NCBI RefSeq assembly: GCF_035046505.1
Contig: NC_089830.1
Location: 20,932,379-20,996,378 of the forward strand
Origin: Tiliqua scincoides
Taxonomy: Eukaryota; Chordata; Lepidosauria; Squamata; Scincidae
DNA length: 64,000 bases
Reading direction: 5' to 3'
The translations under genes were made by a program, and so were the position numbers. Below are positions 21,325-32,500 of this stretch, one piece after another (the stretch's first letter is position 1; each line of letters starts with the position of its first letter). The notes under the pieces are model-generated. The model worked only from the letters and a program-made list of their open reading frames with translations, was not told the DNA's origin and searched no databases.

Positions 21325-23988
21325 CTGAAGAGGAGAAGGAAGTACAGCAGGTTATATGGGTTGGGGATCCACGTGCCAGACCCTCCGACATTTCCGTGAT
21401 GCAAACAAGGGCTCAGGCACAAGGAAATAAATCTTAGTAGATGATGACTTCTAACCAAGCAAGCAAGCAACCAATCAAGTGGATTATTTCAGTGGTTCTC
21501 ATTAAATTTACCACCGGGAACCACTTTTTAGAATGAGAATCTGTCAGGACCCACAAGAAGTGATGTCATGACCAGAAGTGACATCAAGCAGGAAAGTTTT
21601 AACAATCCTAGGCTGCAATCCTACCCACACTTACCCAGGAGTAAGTCCCACTGACTATCATTGTTAAAAGCATATCCATAGTAGCCTGTTCAAAGTACAG
21701 GTCTGTCACATTTCCCCAAATGCAGTCACATACCATGGGAGCATTGGGTCTAATATATTTAAAATAAAATATTGAAATGAATGGGGTTCCACCTGAAATT
21801 GGCTTGTGACCCTCCTAGTGGGTCCTGACCCACAGTTTGAGAATCACTGCTCTAGCCCAGCGATTTTCAGCCTGTTTCATTTTGTGGCACACTGACAAGG
21901 CTCAAAAATGCTCAAGGCACACCATCCGTTTTTGACAAGACACACTGTGCTGCCATTGGAGGATTGACATGCCCCAGTGGCCCTACTAATAAATGATCCT
22001 CTCCCCATTTCCTACAGCTCACCTGTGGACCATTCACGGCACACTAATGTGCTGTGGCACACTGATTGAAAATGTCTAGCCTGCCACTCTCTTCTCCTCT
22101 ATGCTTCCTCATCTGCTCTTTCCCCCCTTTTCCTTTCCCAATCCAGGAAGTAGGAGGAGGAGGAGAAGTGGATGGCAGGAGGGGGGTGCCATCTACCAAT
22201 TTGCTGCCCGAGGAAACTGCCACAGACAGCCTCATGCTTGGGTCACCCCTGCTGCATGGCAGGGTTTATGCTGTGCCTTCTTTTTCTTCAGACCTGGCTG
22301 GGTGTGGTAGAACCGGATCTGAACCTGCTGTCTGGAGACGCAAGTTTACCGTAGCTTGTCAACCATTAACTAGCTTATCTTATAAGAGTCCACAGTCCAA
22401 AATAAAATATATTTTTTGTTCCTACAGGAATCTCCTAAGGCTGGGGTCCAATCTCCTAAGGTTGTCCGAAACCCCAACCACATGTTATATTGACCACATG
22501 ATTTGGGCCGTTCTTTGACCTTTGTGTTGCGGCCCTGCAGGGCTGTGACTTGGAGGCAGAACTTATTCAACCCTTCAATCTCCACCACAAATTTAAAAAA
22601 AAAAATGTTGCTCCTTTTGTACCTGGTCTTTCATATGAAGGCCTGATGTCAGAACAAAAGGGCTTGTAGGCAGGACCCGTGAGAGGGGGTGCAGGGGATA
22701 AATTGTGCATATATCCAGGATCAAAAAGGGGGCCCAAAGGAAGGGACCCAAAAGTTTTCTGGGATCTTACATTTTCCGATCTCACCAGGAGCCATGGAAG
22801 GGGGCTTCAGGGGATACATAGTACCTGGGCTTGGGGTCAAAAAGGGGGCCCAGCCAGCAATTTCTTGGGATTTTTTTAAATTAATTAATTAACAGTATTA
22901 ATCTCAGAAAATGTTTATGTATATTGTGTGAAGACCAGCATTCACATTTTGCGTAAGCCTACACAGTTTTATATATCATAATTCATAAAAATTATGATCC
23001 AATGATGACATGAAATTGTTAACTTATAGAGAAGGGCCGAAAAGAAATGCTGTAGCCCCAAAAGTGGCTCTAAAGAAACTTTGTACCCCCCCCCCCGATA
23101 AAATCCCTCCCAGAGGTCCTGCCTGCCTGTAGGTTAGGCTAGTGATTCTAGCCTGAGGTCTCACCTGTAGATGGAAGAGGTTGGGCAGCGCAAGAAGGCA
23201 AAGGATTTGAGCTGGGGGTGGTACGTCGTATATACCAGAAGTGACACCATTTTGGTCTGGGGCGCTCCATCGCAGGGTGCTTGGCAGGTCTCCACTCGCA
23301 GCTCCGGGCCCCGTGGGGGTAGACTCGGGTACTTCCTCCGGACCATTCCGCAGGGCAGTGGTGGCTCCACCTGTTGGTCTTTCCTGGTGACCAAGGCATA
23401 ACAAAAGCCCACCCGTTTCCTCTCTCCGGGATTGTAGCAGTGATTGCACGGCTGCCAGGCATTCCAGGCGGTGAACAGTTCAACCCACGTGCCGTTTTCG
23501 AGTCCGACAGTGCTATTGCCCAGGGTGTCCTCCCCCAGATCCGCGTGCGAAACATGAATGCTCTCGGCATCCTGGAAGTCTATGTCGTAATAAGCGACTG
23601 TGGCATCCCCCACGCGGCAGGTGTACACCCCTGAATCCTCCACACTGGGGCTGGGGATGTGGAGGTTGCCGGCGATGAGCTGGGACTTCAGCTGTAATCT
23701 CCGCAGCTCGCCACGGCTGAGCAGAGGCCGGAACGGGTTCCTCGAGAGCATTAAGGTGACAGGTTGCGCATTGGCCCAGGTGGGATTGAGGTACTGCCAT
23801 GAGACAAAGGCTTGGTTGAGGGAATGAGGGCAAGGGAGGCTCACCGGGTTGTCAGAGATGAAGGCGAGCGTACAGGGCTGGCCTTGAAGACATTGCGACC
23901 CCAGGGAGTGGCCATCATACACAGTCACTTCAGCGACTGTCCAGGTCAGACCGAGGAGCAGACCCACAGCAGCTGCCCAAGTGGACAT
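20985..23988 (-). CDS. FAM187B: FAM187B, Ig-domain membrane protein (two exons)
   Basis: Predicted type I membrane protein of 387 aa (830 kb-scale context: divergent from LSR, as in mammals, where the pair is adjacent). Molecular function is poorly known; mammalian FAM187B is mainly reported from testis. Residues 1-20 form a signal peptide. A first Ig-like domain shows C53, W64, D118 and C124 (DSGVYTC). Residues 172-240 contain WNAWQPC, ERKRVGFCY and CQAPC, a spacing reminiscent of a thrombospondin type 1 repeat. C268, W279 and C324 suggest a second Ig-like fold. A transmembrane helix spans about 354-376, with a short basic tail (SCRRKP). Possible N-glycosylation sites are N158, N165, N295 and N315. 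I start at the ATG at 23988; the in-frame TTG two codons upstream is not a plausible start. Both splice sites are consensus, and exon lengths 824 + 340 keep the frame. The paralogue FAM187A is the alternative; synteny favours B. Confidence 0.88.
21490..21849. mobile_element. hAT-like non-autonomous element in the FAM187B intron
   Basis: Ends CAGTGGTTCTCA and TGAGAATCACTG are perfect 12-bp inverted repeats. Full-length sister of 9711-10053. The flanks (gattattt / ctctagcc) do not match; the right flank is now the duplication of the element at 21858. Confidence 0.78.
21858..22073. mobile_element. hAT-like non-autonomous element
   Basis: Begins CAGCGATTTTCAGCC and ends near GATTGAAAAT. Flanked by ctctagcc and gtctagcc (7 of 8), both nnnTAnnn. 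Same family as 51305. The terminal few bases of the right end are missing. Confidence 0.78.
22074..23164. other. Remainder of the FAM187B intron
   Basis: 22074-22230 resembles the right half of the foldback repeat at 25398-25720 (TCTAGCC, cactct, tttcctttcccaatccag). From 22231 to 23164 nothing is recognised except a C tract near 23087. Confidence 0.4.
23165..23988 (-). CDS. FAM187B: FAM187B coding exon 1
   Basis: 824 bp from ATG (23988-23986) to the donor CAG|gtgaga at 23165/23164, ending in phase 2. It encodes the signal peptide, the first Ig-like domain, the Cys-rich middle and SSIY. The 5' flank at 24050-24057 has TGATGTCA, one base from a CRE; regulation through it is only a suggestion. 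Confidence 0.9.
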
Positions 23989-24000
23989 GTCCAAAAGGGC

Positions 24001-24544
24001 ACAGAGCTGCTGAGGGAACTGGAAAGGGAAGCTCTAGTTGACCTTACTGTGATGTCATCGCTGAGCTGGGCAAGGTAATGAGGTCATAATGGGCCTTAGT
24101 CAACAAACCTACCACTGAAGCCAAGCAGGCCTTTGATGAACTGGGTCAGACACTCACAGACTGGCCTGGGGTTCTCCTGTATTTCACTACAGAAAAGAGC
24201 CTTCCGTGTAAGAAGATTGCTTAACATTTTCCCTTGTTAGCCAAAACACATGGGAAATTGGCAATTGGGGTGGTCTTGTTAATTTCTGCACAAGCAGTTA
24301 AGACTTTGTACCATCTCGTATGTTATGCTGGCGTCACAAATTAGGTTCCAGGGCACCCACACTCTTCCTTCTTCTTTCACCTCAACAACGGGCTGGGGAA
24401 GGAGGCAGAAATCCAACAGGTGAAGTTTCAAACGTGCAAGAGAGACACCTAAAGAATACTGGCCTGAAACAGCTCAACAAGGTGCAATGCTTCCCTAAAA
24501 GATCATTGACTTCTACAGGCTTTGTATGCTGCCCTGAGAGTTTT
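24001..24544. other. FAM187B upstream flank
   Basis: No TATA box or CpG island stands out. The first 100 bp hold CRE-like TGATGTCA and a GC-poor unique sequence. Nothing else recognised. Confidence 0.35.
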
Positions 24545-24775
24545 ACTGAAGGGACTGATTGGTATAGTGGTTTGGGAATTAGACCTGGAAGATTCAGGTT
24601 CAAATCCCCACTCAGCCACAAAGCTTCCTGGGTGACCTTGGGCCAATCACTATCTTTCAGCCTAACCTACCTTACAAGGTTGTTGTGAGGACAAAAGGAA
24701 GGAACTACTTTATATACACCACCCCAAGCTCCTTGGAGGAAGGGCAGCATAAACATCTGAAAAATAAAGAAATAA
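24545..24775 (+). mobile_element. tRNA-derived SINE (Sauria-type)
   Basis: A tRNA-like head has an A-box-like TGGTATAGTGG and the B box GGTTCAAATCC, then 'GGGTGACCTTGGGCCAATCA' and 'TACAAGGTTGTTGTGAGGA', and ends 'GGAGGAAGGGCAGCATAAAC' with an AATAAA-rich tail. This layout matches the squamate Sauria SINE, whose tail is known to be related to Bov-B LINEs. It is the best single marker that the host is a squamate. Confidence 0.82.
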
Positions 24776-25397
24776 AATCTGCGAAAGAAATAAAATGAAA
24801 ATATTATTCCCAGTCCTCCTCCTCTTCCTCATCTCAGGTCATCTTGCAACAAGGTGCTGGTGATATGTCACTTAAAAGAACATAAAGAAACTGTAACGAT
24901 GTATAGTAACAATATTGGGGTAAGGGCGTTTCAAAAAGGGCCATTGTTCATGCAATTTTGGGGCTTTCCTTGCTGCCCCTGAACACTATTTTTGGAAGAA
25001 AGAAACTGGATTTGTGTTCCTACCCCATACAGACACACGCCCCTGACTATATAAGGCTTTCCCGAGGAAGAAGAAACACATGACCTCATGCATCAACTAA
25101 GGGAGTGTTGCATATGACTCAAAAGAAACAGAGGCTTTTCAGCAAGGTGACGGGGTGCTGAAACGGGCAAAGAGTCAGCCCAATGCCACTTCCCTTCTTA
25201 TCATTTTGAAATAATCCTCTTTGATACATTCATTATGGGAAGTGATGCTACACTCATTGACATGTGGCTGGACCCTGCAGAGGTCCACTGGGAAGTCAGT
25301 GTCACAGAGTTCAAGAGACTTAACCCTCTGAAGAAGCAGGCCGAAGATGGCAGCCTTAGAAGTCAGAGTAGGTTCTAGGGCCGGTTCACTCATGAGA
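24776..25397. other. Intergenic, nothing recognised
   Basis: No gene or repeat recognised. Confidence 0.35.
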
Positions 25398-25720
25398 CCA
25401 ACTGAAGCAGTCAGTGTAGGCAGCAGACTGGTAGAGGGGCACCCTGTCTGTTTGCCCCCCCCCCCGGCCTCTGCTACTGCTTCTCCTCCCAGTCCCTAGA
25501 ATGGAAAAGGGAGACAGAACAGGAAACACCAAGTAGTCGGCTAGAATGCCTCCCATGTTCTAGTCTAGCCCAACACTCTTCTCTCCTCCACACTTCTTCT
25601 GCCCCATCCCCTCTTCCTTTTCCAATCCAGTGAATGGGAGGAGAGGCAGGCAGATCACCAGGTAAGGAGGGGTGGAATTTGGCATGCTGCCTCAGGGACC
25701 AAGAGGTTTTGGGCCAGCCC
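25398..25720. repeat. Foldback interspersed repeat
   Basis: An imperfect palindrome. The left part (CTTCTCCTCCCAGTCCCTAG, ATGGAAAAGGGAG) pairs with the right part (CTTCCTTTTCCAATCCAG, GGGAGGAGAGGCAGG). The centre is near TTCTAGTCTAGCCC. Right halves of the same repeat lie at 22074 and 61947, in each case with a hAT-like element sitting at the central TCTAG. Confidence 0.6.
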
Positions 25721-25954
25721 AGAACAAGATGCTGATTGTTACTGCCATGATAGCATTGCAATGGATATGAAGCTACGGACCACAAAGAAGGAGCTCCATG
25801 AAGTGGAAGGAGTATTTTCTTAAAGTGTTCCAGCACTGGTCTCTTGCTTCGGATCAATTCATTTCAATTTCAGTTTGTCCCACAATCACTGCCAGCCTCA
25901 TGCATATTTCTTACATGTTTTCTGGAAGCCCCCATCAATCAAAAGAACTGGGAA

Positions 25955-26540
25955 TGTATAAAAAGGTGCAAAAGAGAGCGACTAAGATGATTGCTGGGCT
26001 GGGGCACCTTCCTTATGAGGAAAGGCTACGGCGTTTGGGCCTCTTCAGCCTAGAAAAGAGGCGCCTGAAGGGGGACATGATTGAGACATACAAAATTATG
26101 CAGAGGATGGACAGAGTGGATAGGGAGATGCTGTTTACACTCTCACATAACACCAGAACCAGGGGGCATCCACTAAAATTGAGTGTTGGGAGAGTTAGAA
26201 CAGACAAAAGAAAATATTTCTTTACTCAGCGTGTGGCTGGTCTGTGGAACTCCTTGCTGCAGGATGTGGTGATGGCGTCTGGCCTGGACACCCTTAAAAG
26301 GGGATTGGACAGGTTTCTGGAGGAAAAATCCATTATGGGTTACAAGCCATGATGTGTATGTGCAGCCTCCTGATTTTAGAAATGGGCTATGTCAGAATGC
26401 CAGATGCAAGGGAGGGCACCAAAATGAGGTCTCTTGTTATCTAGTGTGCTCCCTGGGGCATTTGGTGGGCCGCTGTGAGATACAGGAAGCTGGACTAGAT
26501 GGGCCTATGGCCTGATCCAGTGGGGCTGTTCTTATGTTAA
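25955..26540 (+). mobile_element. CR1-like LINE, ORF2 C-terminus and 3' UTR
   Basis: Encodes an uninterrupted C-terminal ORF2 piece recognisable by RLRRLGLFSLEKRRLKGDM, RTRGHPLKLS and VAGLWNSLLQD, ending EEKSIMGYKP-stop at about 26352. The 3' UTR ends GGGGCTGTTCTTATGTT. It is the youngest-looking CR1 3' end in the window. Confidence 0.9.
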
Positions 26541-26663
26541 AAGCACCTCTTTTGTTATATGTGGTCTTACACATTGTTTTTGTGTTCATTCATTATTAAA
26601 AAGGAACTAAATGGCTTACTTGTGACTTGATGACTACTTCTGCAAACATATGTGGTGAAGAAA

Positions 26664-26743
26664 CTTGGTGGGCCGCTGTGAGATACAGGAAGCTGCACTA
26701 GATGGGCCTATGGCCTGATCCAGTGGGGCTATTCTTATGTTCT
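26664..26743 (+). mobile_element. CR1-like LINE, last 80 bp
   Basis: Repeats only the terminal UTR of the preceding copy (TGGTGGGCCGCTGTGAGATA to TTCTTATGTTCTC), about 120 bp downstream in the same orientation. Confidence 0.85.
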
Positions 26744-26778
26744 CAAACCCTTCAGCCTTCTGGAATGCCCCCTCCCCC

Positions 26779-26779
<1 letters not shown>

Positions 26780-26838
<59 letters not shown>
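26780..26838. repeat. (TG)n microsatellite
   Basis: A long pure TG run. Confidence 0.97.
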
Positions 26839-26840
<2 letters not shown>

Positions 26841-28328
26841 CATGGAGGCAGCTGGCTTGCAACCCAATCCTAAATACGGTGGCACCTCTGCAAGCAGCAA
26901 CACCAAAGTAGCTACTACTGCATCCTGTGGTCATGTGGCAGCTACTGGTGGTCTCCTTGGGGGAAGGGGACTTTTGCGCCAAGTCCTGCAATGGGGTTTT
27001 TCAAGTCTATGCCAACTATTTTGCCAGCATTGATTTGAGAACCTCTGTGTTGGGCCAGAAGGCCCAACATGGAGGTCAGGATACGGCGAAGCAGAGTCCT
27101 GCTGACCCTGCCCTCTTCCCGCCCCAGTTATAAAAGCATATACAGTAGCCTGTTAAAAGTACATGTTTTCTGGGGAAAACCCAAAGTGATGATTGAAGGC
27201 CCTAAAGCCTCTGGAGGGCTTTAAACATCACTTCCAGAAGTGACGTTTTAAGGCCCTCCGGAGGCCTTAGAAGGAAGGGTGGTACTTCTACGCTCGCTCT
27301 GGAGCGGCACAGCAGCCAGGACGGCTATTGCATACAACAATACCTTGACTTTCATCCACTTGACTTTCATCATTTTGCCCATTTATCAATAACCACATTT
27401 CAAATTTCATCCATGTGCTTTCCTCTTTCGTCCAATTTCATCCAACCTTCCCCAACGTTCGTCAACGTTCTTATGCTTATTTTTCTTTTATTTCTGTTTA
27501 TTTCAGTCTTGCGTCCCTTTGCATGTGTTACATACATTCGTTGTTCAAGTTTTTTTGCTGGCCAAAATAAATTTGCAAGCTAAATGAGGCTCTGCTTTGA
27601 CATGCATCTATCTCTGACTTTTGTCCATGCTCTGATCCCAACGAAAGCGCATGGTATGGCTGGGCAGCTGAGCAAAATAAAGGGCGTTTCACAAAAAGGA
27701 TTTTCAAACTGCTAAAATGCAAAGGTCTTGCTGGAGAAACAAAGCCAGCCTCGTTTTTGCACGCACAGGAAGACATTGCGCTCAGCCCTTTTATCTTAAG
27801 GTTTATATTTTGTTTCCTGTCCCTTCCCTTTCCTTTTGCCTCTGTTCCCTCTTCAACCCCTTTCTAAGGAGCGGCTCAGCTTTCAAACAAGAAGAGAAAG
27901 TTATTTCTGGCATGTCTCAGGCAAGGATCCAGTGGCGTTCTGCGCATATGCTGTCACGTGCCAAGGACGCCTTCAGGGCCATACAATAGATACATAAACA
28001 TCATTTTAGTGCCTCCCCAGCCTCAAATCTGATGTTGCACCTTTCAAAGAGCACTCAAGGTAGATGGCACAAGGCTCATTCCTAGTAGGAAATACACCCA
28101 TTTATCGGAATGAATGCAGGTGATGGGGAAAGGTGATTATTATCATCATTTAAGTAACTTTCAGAGGGGTAGCCACGTTACCCAGTAAAAACCAACAGTC
28201 TTGGGACACCTTAGAATTGGATTTCTCAAACTGTGGGTCAGAGCCCACTAGCTGGGTCGTGAGCCAATTTCAGGTGAGACCCCATTCATTTCAATGTCTA
28301 TTTTATTTTTAATACATGAGACATCAGG
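26839..28328. other. Intergenic, mostly unassigned
   Basis: Contains the hairpin at 27201-27271 and a truncated hAT-like piece at about 28213-28320 (CTCAAACTGTGGGTCAGAGC onward, matching the inner element at 57955). Otherwise nothing recognised. Confidence 0.4.
27201..27271. repeat. Perfect-looking foldback, about 34-bp arms
   Basis: CTAAAGCCTCTGGAGGGCTT pairs with its near-complement AAGGCCCTCCGGAGGCCTTAG-like arm; the arms meet at CACTTCCAGAAGTG. Confidence 0.8.
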
Positions 28329-28760
28329 GTACATACATGGTGCTTTGCAGAACGACATGAAAGAGTGGTGTGCCTGCCCCGAGGAGCTTCCAATCTAAGG
28401 TGAATGCCCCACCGCCAACCCTGAAGCAAAAGGGCAGCTCAAGTCCCTATCAGATCAGCTCCTTGCCAGGGCAGGGTCCATACATGGTGCTCTGCAGAAC
28501 GACATGAAAGAGTGGTGTCCCTGCCCCAAGGAGCTTCCAGTCTAAGGTGAATGCCCCACTGCCAACCCTGAAGCAAAGGGGTAGCTCAAGTCCCTATCAG
28601 ATCAGCTCCTTGCCAGGGTAGGGTCCATACATGGTGCTCTGCAGAACGACATGAAAGAGTGGTGTCCCTGCCCCGAGGAGCTTCCAATCTAAGGTGAATG
28701 CCCCCACTGCTACCACCCTGAAGCAAGTGGGCAACTCAAGTCCCTTTCCTGCCCTACTGT
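28329..28760. repeat. Three-copy tandem repeat, 147-bp period
   Basis: 'catacatggtgct' starts at 28332, 28479 and 28626, exactly 147 bp apart. Each unit contains 'gcagaacgacatgaaagagt' and 'gaggagcttcca'. The words 'ctgccccgaggagcttcca' resemble an old L2-type LINE 3' region, so the unit may be a duplicated repeat fragment. It ends about 700 bp before the LSR start codon. Confidence 0.92.
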
Positions 28761-28799
28761 GAGCCTCCTGGCCCAATCACAGAGTTCACCCCTGCTGCC

Positions 28800-29457
28800 C
28801 AATGGCTGCCCAGCCCTTGCTTGACCAGCGCCAATCGCCTCCTCCCCCTTGCGTTTGAATCGAACCACAGCCAGCGCTTGGTGCCTTTCCTGGGCAGGTA
28901 CCTGGGCGAGTTCATTTCCCATCAGAGGGGGGGGAGGAGGGAGGAGAGGCGGACTTCACAAAGTTGCTCTACACACCCCTTTCCCAAGTCGTTGGCTCCT
29001 TCTCCAGACATTCACAGGGAGGGGGGGTGGCATGGGGCTGAACCACCTTCACAATGGGGGGGCACACACCCAGGACGCACCGGTGAGGATGCCTTCCTTC
29101 TGTCCTCTGCGTTGTCCCAAGAGGCCAGGGGGGAAGGAGATGCTCCTTGAAGCCAAGTTTGTCCCGCTTTGAAGCGTGGCTCCGGAGTTCTCTTCTTTCC
29201 CCCCCCCGGAAGGGAGTTGGTGGCTCCCATCCTCTGGGGGAGGCACCGCCTGGGAGGGCAGCACCTGAGCAGTGAGTGCAGAGCCCAGCAGAGGGTCAGT
29301 GAGGAGCCAGGCGTGCGCGAGAGAGGAGCGCGAGGAGGAGGGGGGCGCGTGGGCACCCCCGAAGAAGCCACCTGGGAGCCTGTTCTCTCCCTCACCGCCC
29401 TCCTTCCCCCCCTTTGCCCTGCGGACCCTCTCCCAAGTCCGTGCGAAGGGGGTGGAC
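28800..29457 (+). promoter_or_regulatory. LSR: LSR promoter region and 5' UTR (CpG island)
   Basis: GC-rich with many CpGs, strongest at about 29270-29460 and continuing past the first exon to about 29620. No TATA box seen. There is no ATG between 29142 and 29458, so the leader upstream of LSR is free of upstream ATGs. The exact transcription start cannot be read from sequence. Confidence 0.65.
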
Positions 29458-29536
29458 ATGGCCCCTTGGAGGACCAGGACGTGGCGCCCGGCCCTGCTGT
29501 CTCTACTGTGGCTCTGGAGCAGCGCGTGGCTACCAG
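29458..29536 (+). CDS. LSR: LSR exon 1 (signal peptide)
   Basis: ATG in good Kozak context (G at -3, G at +4). Encodes MAPWRT then a hydrophobic run [12 protein letters not shown]. Donor CAG|gtgagg, phase 1. The frame is open upstream only from a GTG, with a TGA at 29266, so this is the first in-frame ATG. Confidence 0.9.
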
Positions 29537-32500
29537 GTGAGGCAGAGCGCACGGTGCCTCCAAGAGCGCACGACGCGGAGACCCCCTCTCCCTTGGCCCC
29601 TCCACCCACCTCTGAAGCCGAGGGACCCCAGGGGTCTCCCACTTGAGGGGGTAGGGGGCAGGGAGAAAACTCGACAGCTGATTGGCTGATGCAGTTTTGT
29701 GCCTGTCCGCGCGCTCGCTCTCTCTTTCTTGGGCCTTCTTCACCTTTACTCTGCCCCTTGGAGGGTGCTGCCCAGCGGGTTTCAGGCTGCAAACCTACCC
29801 ACACTTACCTGGGAGTAAGCTCCATTGACTATAATGGGACTTACTTTTTGAGTAGACATGCCTAGGATCGGGCTCTCAGGCTGCAGTGCTATCCATACTT
29901 ACCTGGGAGTAAGCCTAACTGAGATGGGATCCCTATAATGGGTTTTACTTCTGAGTAGGCGGGCCTAGGATTGGGCTCTCAGGCTGCCATTCTGTCCATA
30001 CTTAACTGGGAGTAAGCCTCATTGGCTATAATGGGACTTACATGTGAGTAGACATGCATAGGACTGGGCTATCAGGCTCCTAGTGGAGATGATCTAGCGT
30101 TCTCTTCTCCCAACTTTTCTTTTTTTGGCCAGGCAGACAGAAATCCAACAGGTGCTGTGGGACTTGTAATACAGATTACAGTCCCACTGACTATAATGGG
30201 ACTTACCTCTGAGTAGACATGCCTAGGATTGAGGCTCCTAGTGAAGAAGGTATAGCATTCTCTTCTCCCAGCTTTTCTTTTTTTTTTGGCTAGGCAGGGA
30301 GAAATCCAGCAGGTGCTCTTGGCCTTGTAGTAGAGATTAATGGATCTGCACTTATGGAATTTCTGCTTCTGGCATACCTGGCTTCATTGCATGGACTGTA
30401 GAAAGAAAGACTTTTCATGACTGGGGGTGATATTTATTTCCAACACTTTTCATGTTTTTATTCCAAGCATGTATTTTAATAAATTATAATGATAAATTAG
30501 AATCACTTTAAAAATGTTCTGGAAAGTTAATATAGAGTCAGCAGATACAGCCACAGTGTTATTTCTAACTGGAAAAGTAATTATTTTAATTTCTGGAAAA
30601 TATCTTAAACAGCAAAGTGCAGTGTTTTGTTTTGTTTTTTACCAAAAAGGTGATGTTTTGTGTGTTTATGTGTGTTAACAGAAAAACACAGCCCTAAGTT
30701 GTGACTCTAGTTTCTCTATTTGCAGTCTCTAAATGAGATTACCCTTGTCTGGGTTCTGTTGTGGTTCTTGGGGATCTCCTTGTGACAAAACGGGTGGAGG
30801 TCTTGCTCTCCTCTCCACTTCCTCTCCTTTGTTTCCAGGAATGCCTTCATTGGCTGCATGCCTCAGGCTCACCTTGCTTTCTAAGCCTTCAGTGCTTTCC
30901 AACAGGGATGCCCAATTTTGGTGTGGCTTATTGTAGCTTTGGCCAAACTTTCTTATCGAAGTTTTTGTAACTTTTGCCATGTCTTTCTTTGCTGCTCAGG
31001 GATGGAAATGCACTGCGCTTTAGTGTGCTGGCATAGGATCAGCTTAGGGCCCTGCCTTCTACTGTTAATGTGTAGTAATGCTTCCAGGTAAAGCATTCAT
31101 GTAGGAATGAGTACCTGGATACAGCGTATCTTGTGCACTGCCCTTATTCTATAGATGGTTTGGAAGTTCTAGGTCTGCTTTCATACACCTTTGTCCAATA
31201 TGAGCCAGCTTGCCTCTTGGTACATGGCTAGAGCACAAGTGTTGCATGCATCTATTTTTTTATTTGAGTTAGAACAAAAGAAGATATTTCTTTACCCAGT
31301 GTATAATCTGTGGAACTCCTTGCCACAGGACGTGATGATGGCATCTTGCCTAGATGCCTTTAAAAGGGGATTGGGCAGACCATGGAGAAAAAGTCCATTG
31401 CAGGCTGCAAGCTGTTACTGGTGAATGAACCTGTTGGTTTTAGAAGTAGGCTATATCTGAATGTGAGATGCAAGGGTGTGGCAGCAGGGTATTTTGTCGT
31501 CTACGTGCTCCCTATGGCCTCTGGGGGCCACTGTGAAATACAGGAAGCTGGCCTAGATGAGTCTTTGCCCTGATCCAGCAGGACTCTTGTGTTGGGTAAA
31601 CTCTACAGCCTGATGAGAAGGGGCTGAAATGGTCTTTCAGCCCTTTTCTGCAATCCCGAATGGGTTGGTTCTCATGTGGCAAGTGATGTAATCTTTGAGG
31701 CTCCATGTAGGTGCTTTGCTTTCTGTTCTGTTTCTGCTCAAAGCCTGAACTCTGGGTTTGCCCAACTGTGGAGCAGGTCACTGACTTTCTCCCCGGAAGG
31801 GTGATGTCTAATCCTGGCTGGTAAGGGAACTGTGACACACATGTGTCTGCCGAAACTCCCTGTCCTTTGTGGGAGGAAACTGATCTCTGCCTGGAATGAA
31901 ACCGCAGGAGAGCAAACAAACGTATAATAGATAGAACCAGGAAGAAAACAGCAATATAGCCTTGAGTGGAACCTGTTTTGTTTCAGTTAGAAAGAAGCTT
32001 TGGTTGGAAATATGTGTCCTATAGACTCAGGAGAAAGCCTGAAGGGGAATGGCGCAAGAACTTGTTTTCAAAAACTTAATAGTGCTTATCCACAAAACGG
32101 TGTACAGAGCACTGAAACGAAGCATGTGCGCGGGAAGAAGTTCTACTGTGGGAGTCCCTGCCTTCAGAAGTCATGGCTTTATAGATGTTAGTGCCCCATT
32201 TCTGGAAGGCCCCTCCCAGTTCGGCTTGATCAGTATCATCGTTTTAATCTTTTTGGTGCCAAGTCAAAAATGACTCTCAATGCTTGTTTGGGACTATGCT
32301 CTTACATGTGCTGCTCCTAGCTTTCTTATTTATTAAACATTTATAGATCACCTTGGAGCCCAAGGTGGCTCACAAAAACTATGAAACAATATTCATCAGC
32401 CCTGTGTGTGTTGTTTTCCCAGATTAATCTCTACTGCATTGAATTTTTTTTATGCAGAAAACTGGGAAAGGAATGGTAGTGTATAATTTGGGGAACCCAT

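Noticed and set aside
23989-23994. FAM187B starting two codons earlier
   Set aside because: That codon is TTG; the ATG at 23988 is the natural start.
24050-24057. CRE-like TGATGTCA upstream of FAM187B as a proven promoter element
   Set aside because: A single 8-mer one base off consensus is expected by chance; mentioned only as context in the exon 1 entry.
29272-29457. 62-residue N-terminal extension of LSR
   Set aside because: The extended frame begins at GTG, has no ATG before 29458, and is closed by a TGA at 29266. The first ATG encodes a good signal peptide.
29012-29804. Two long minus-strand ORFs (243 and 251 aa) over the LSR promoter
   Set aside because: GC-rich DNA opens all frames here. 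The products are low-complexity Pro/Arg/Ser without domains, and the two ORFs overlap each other.
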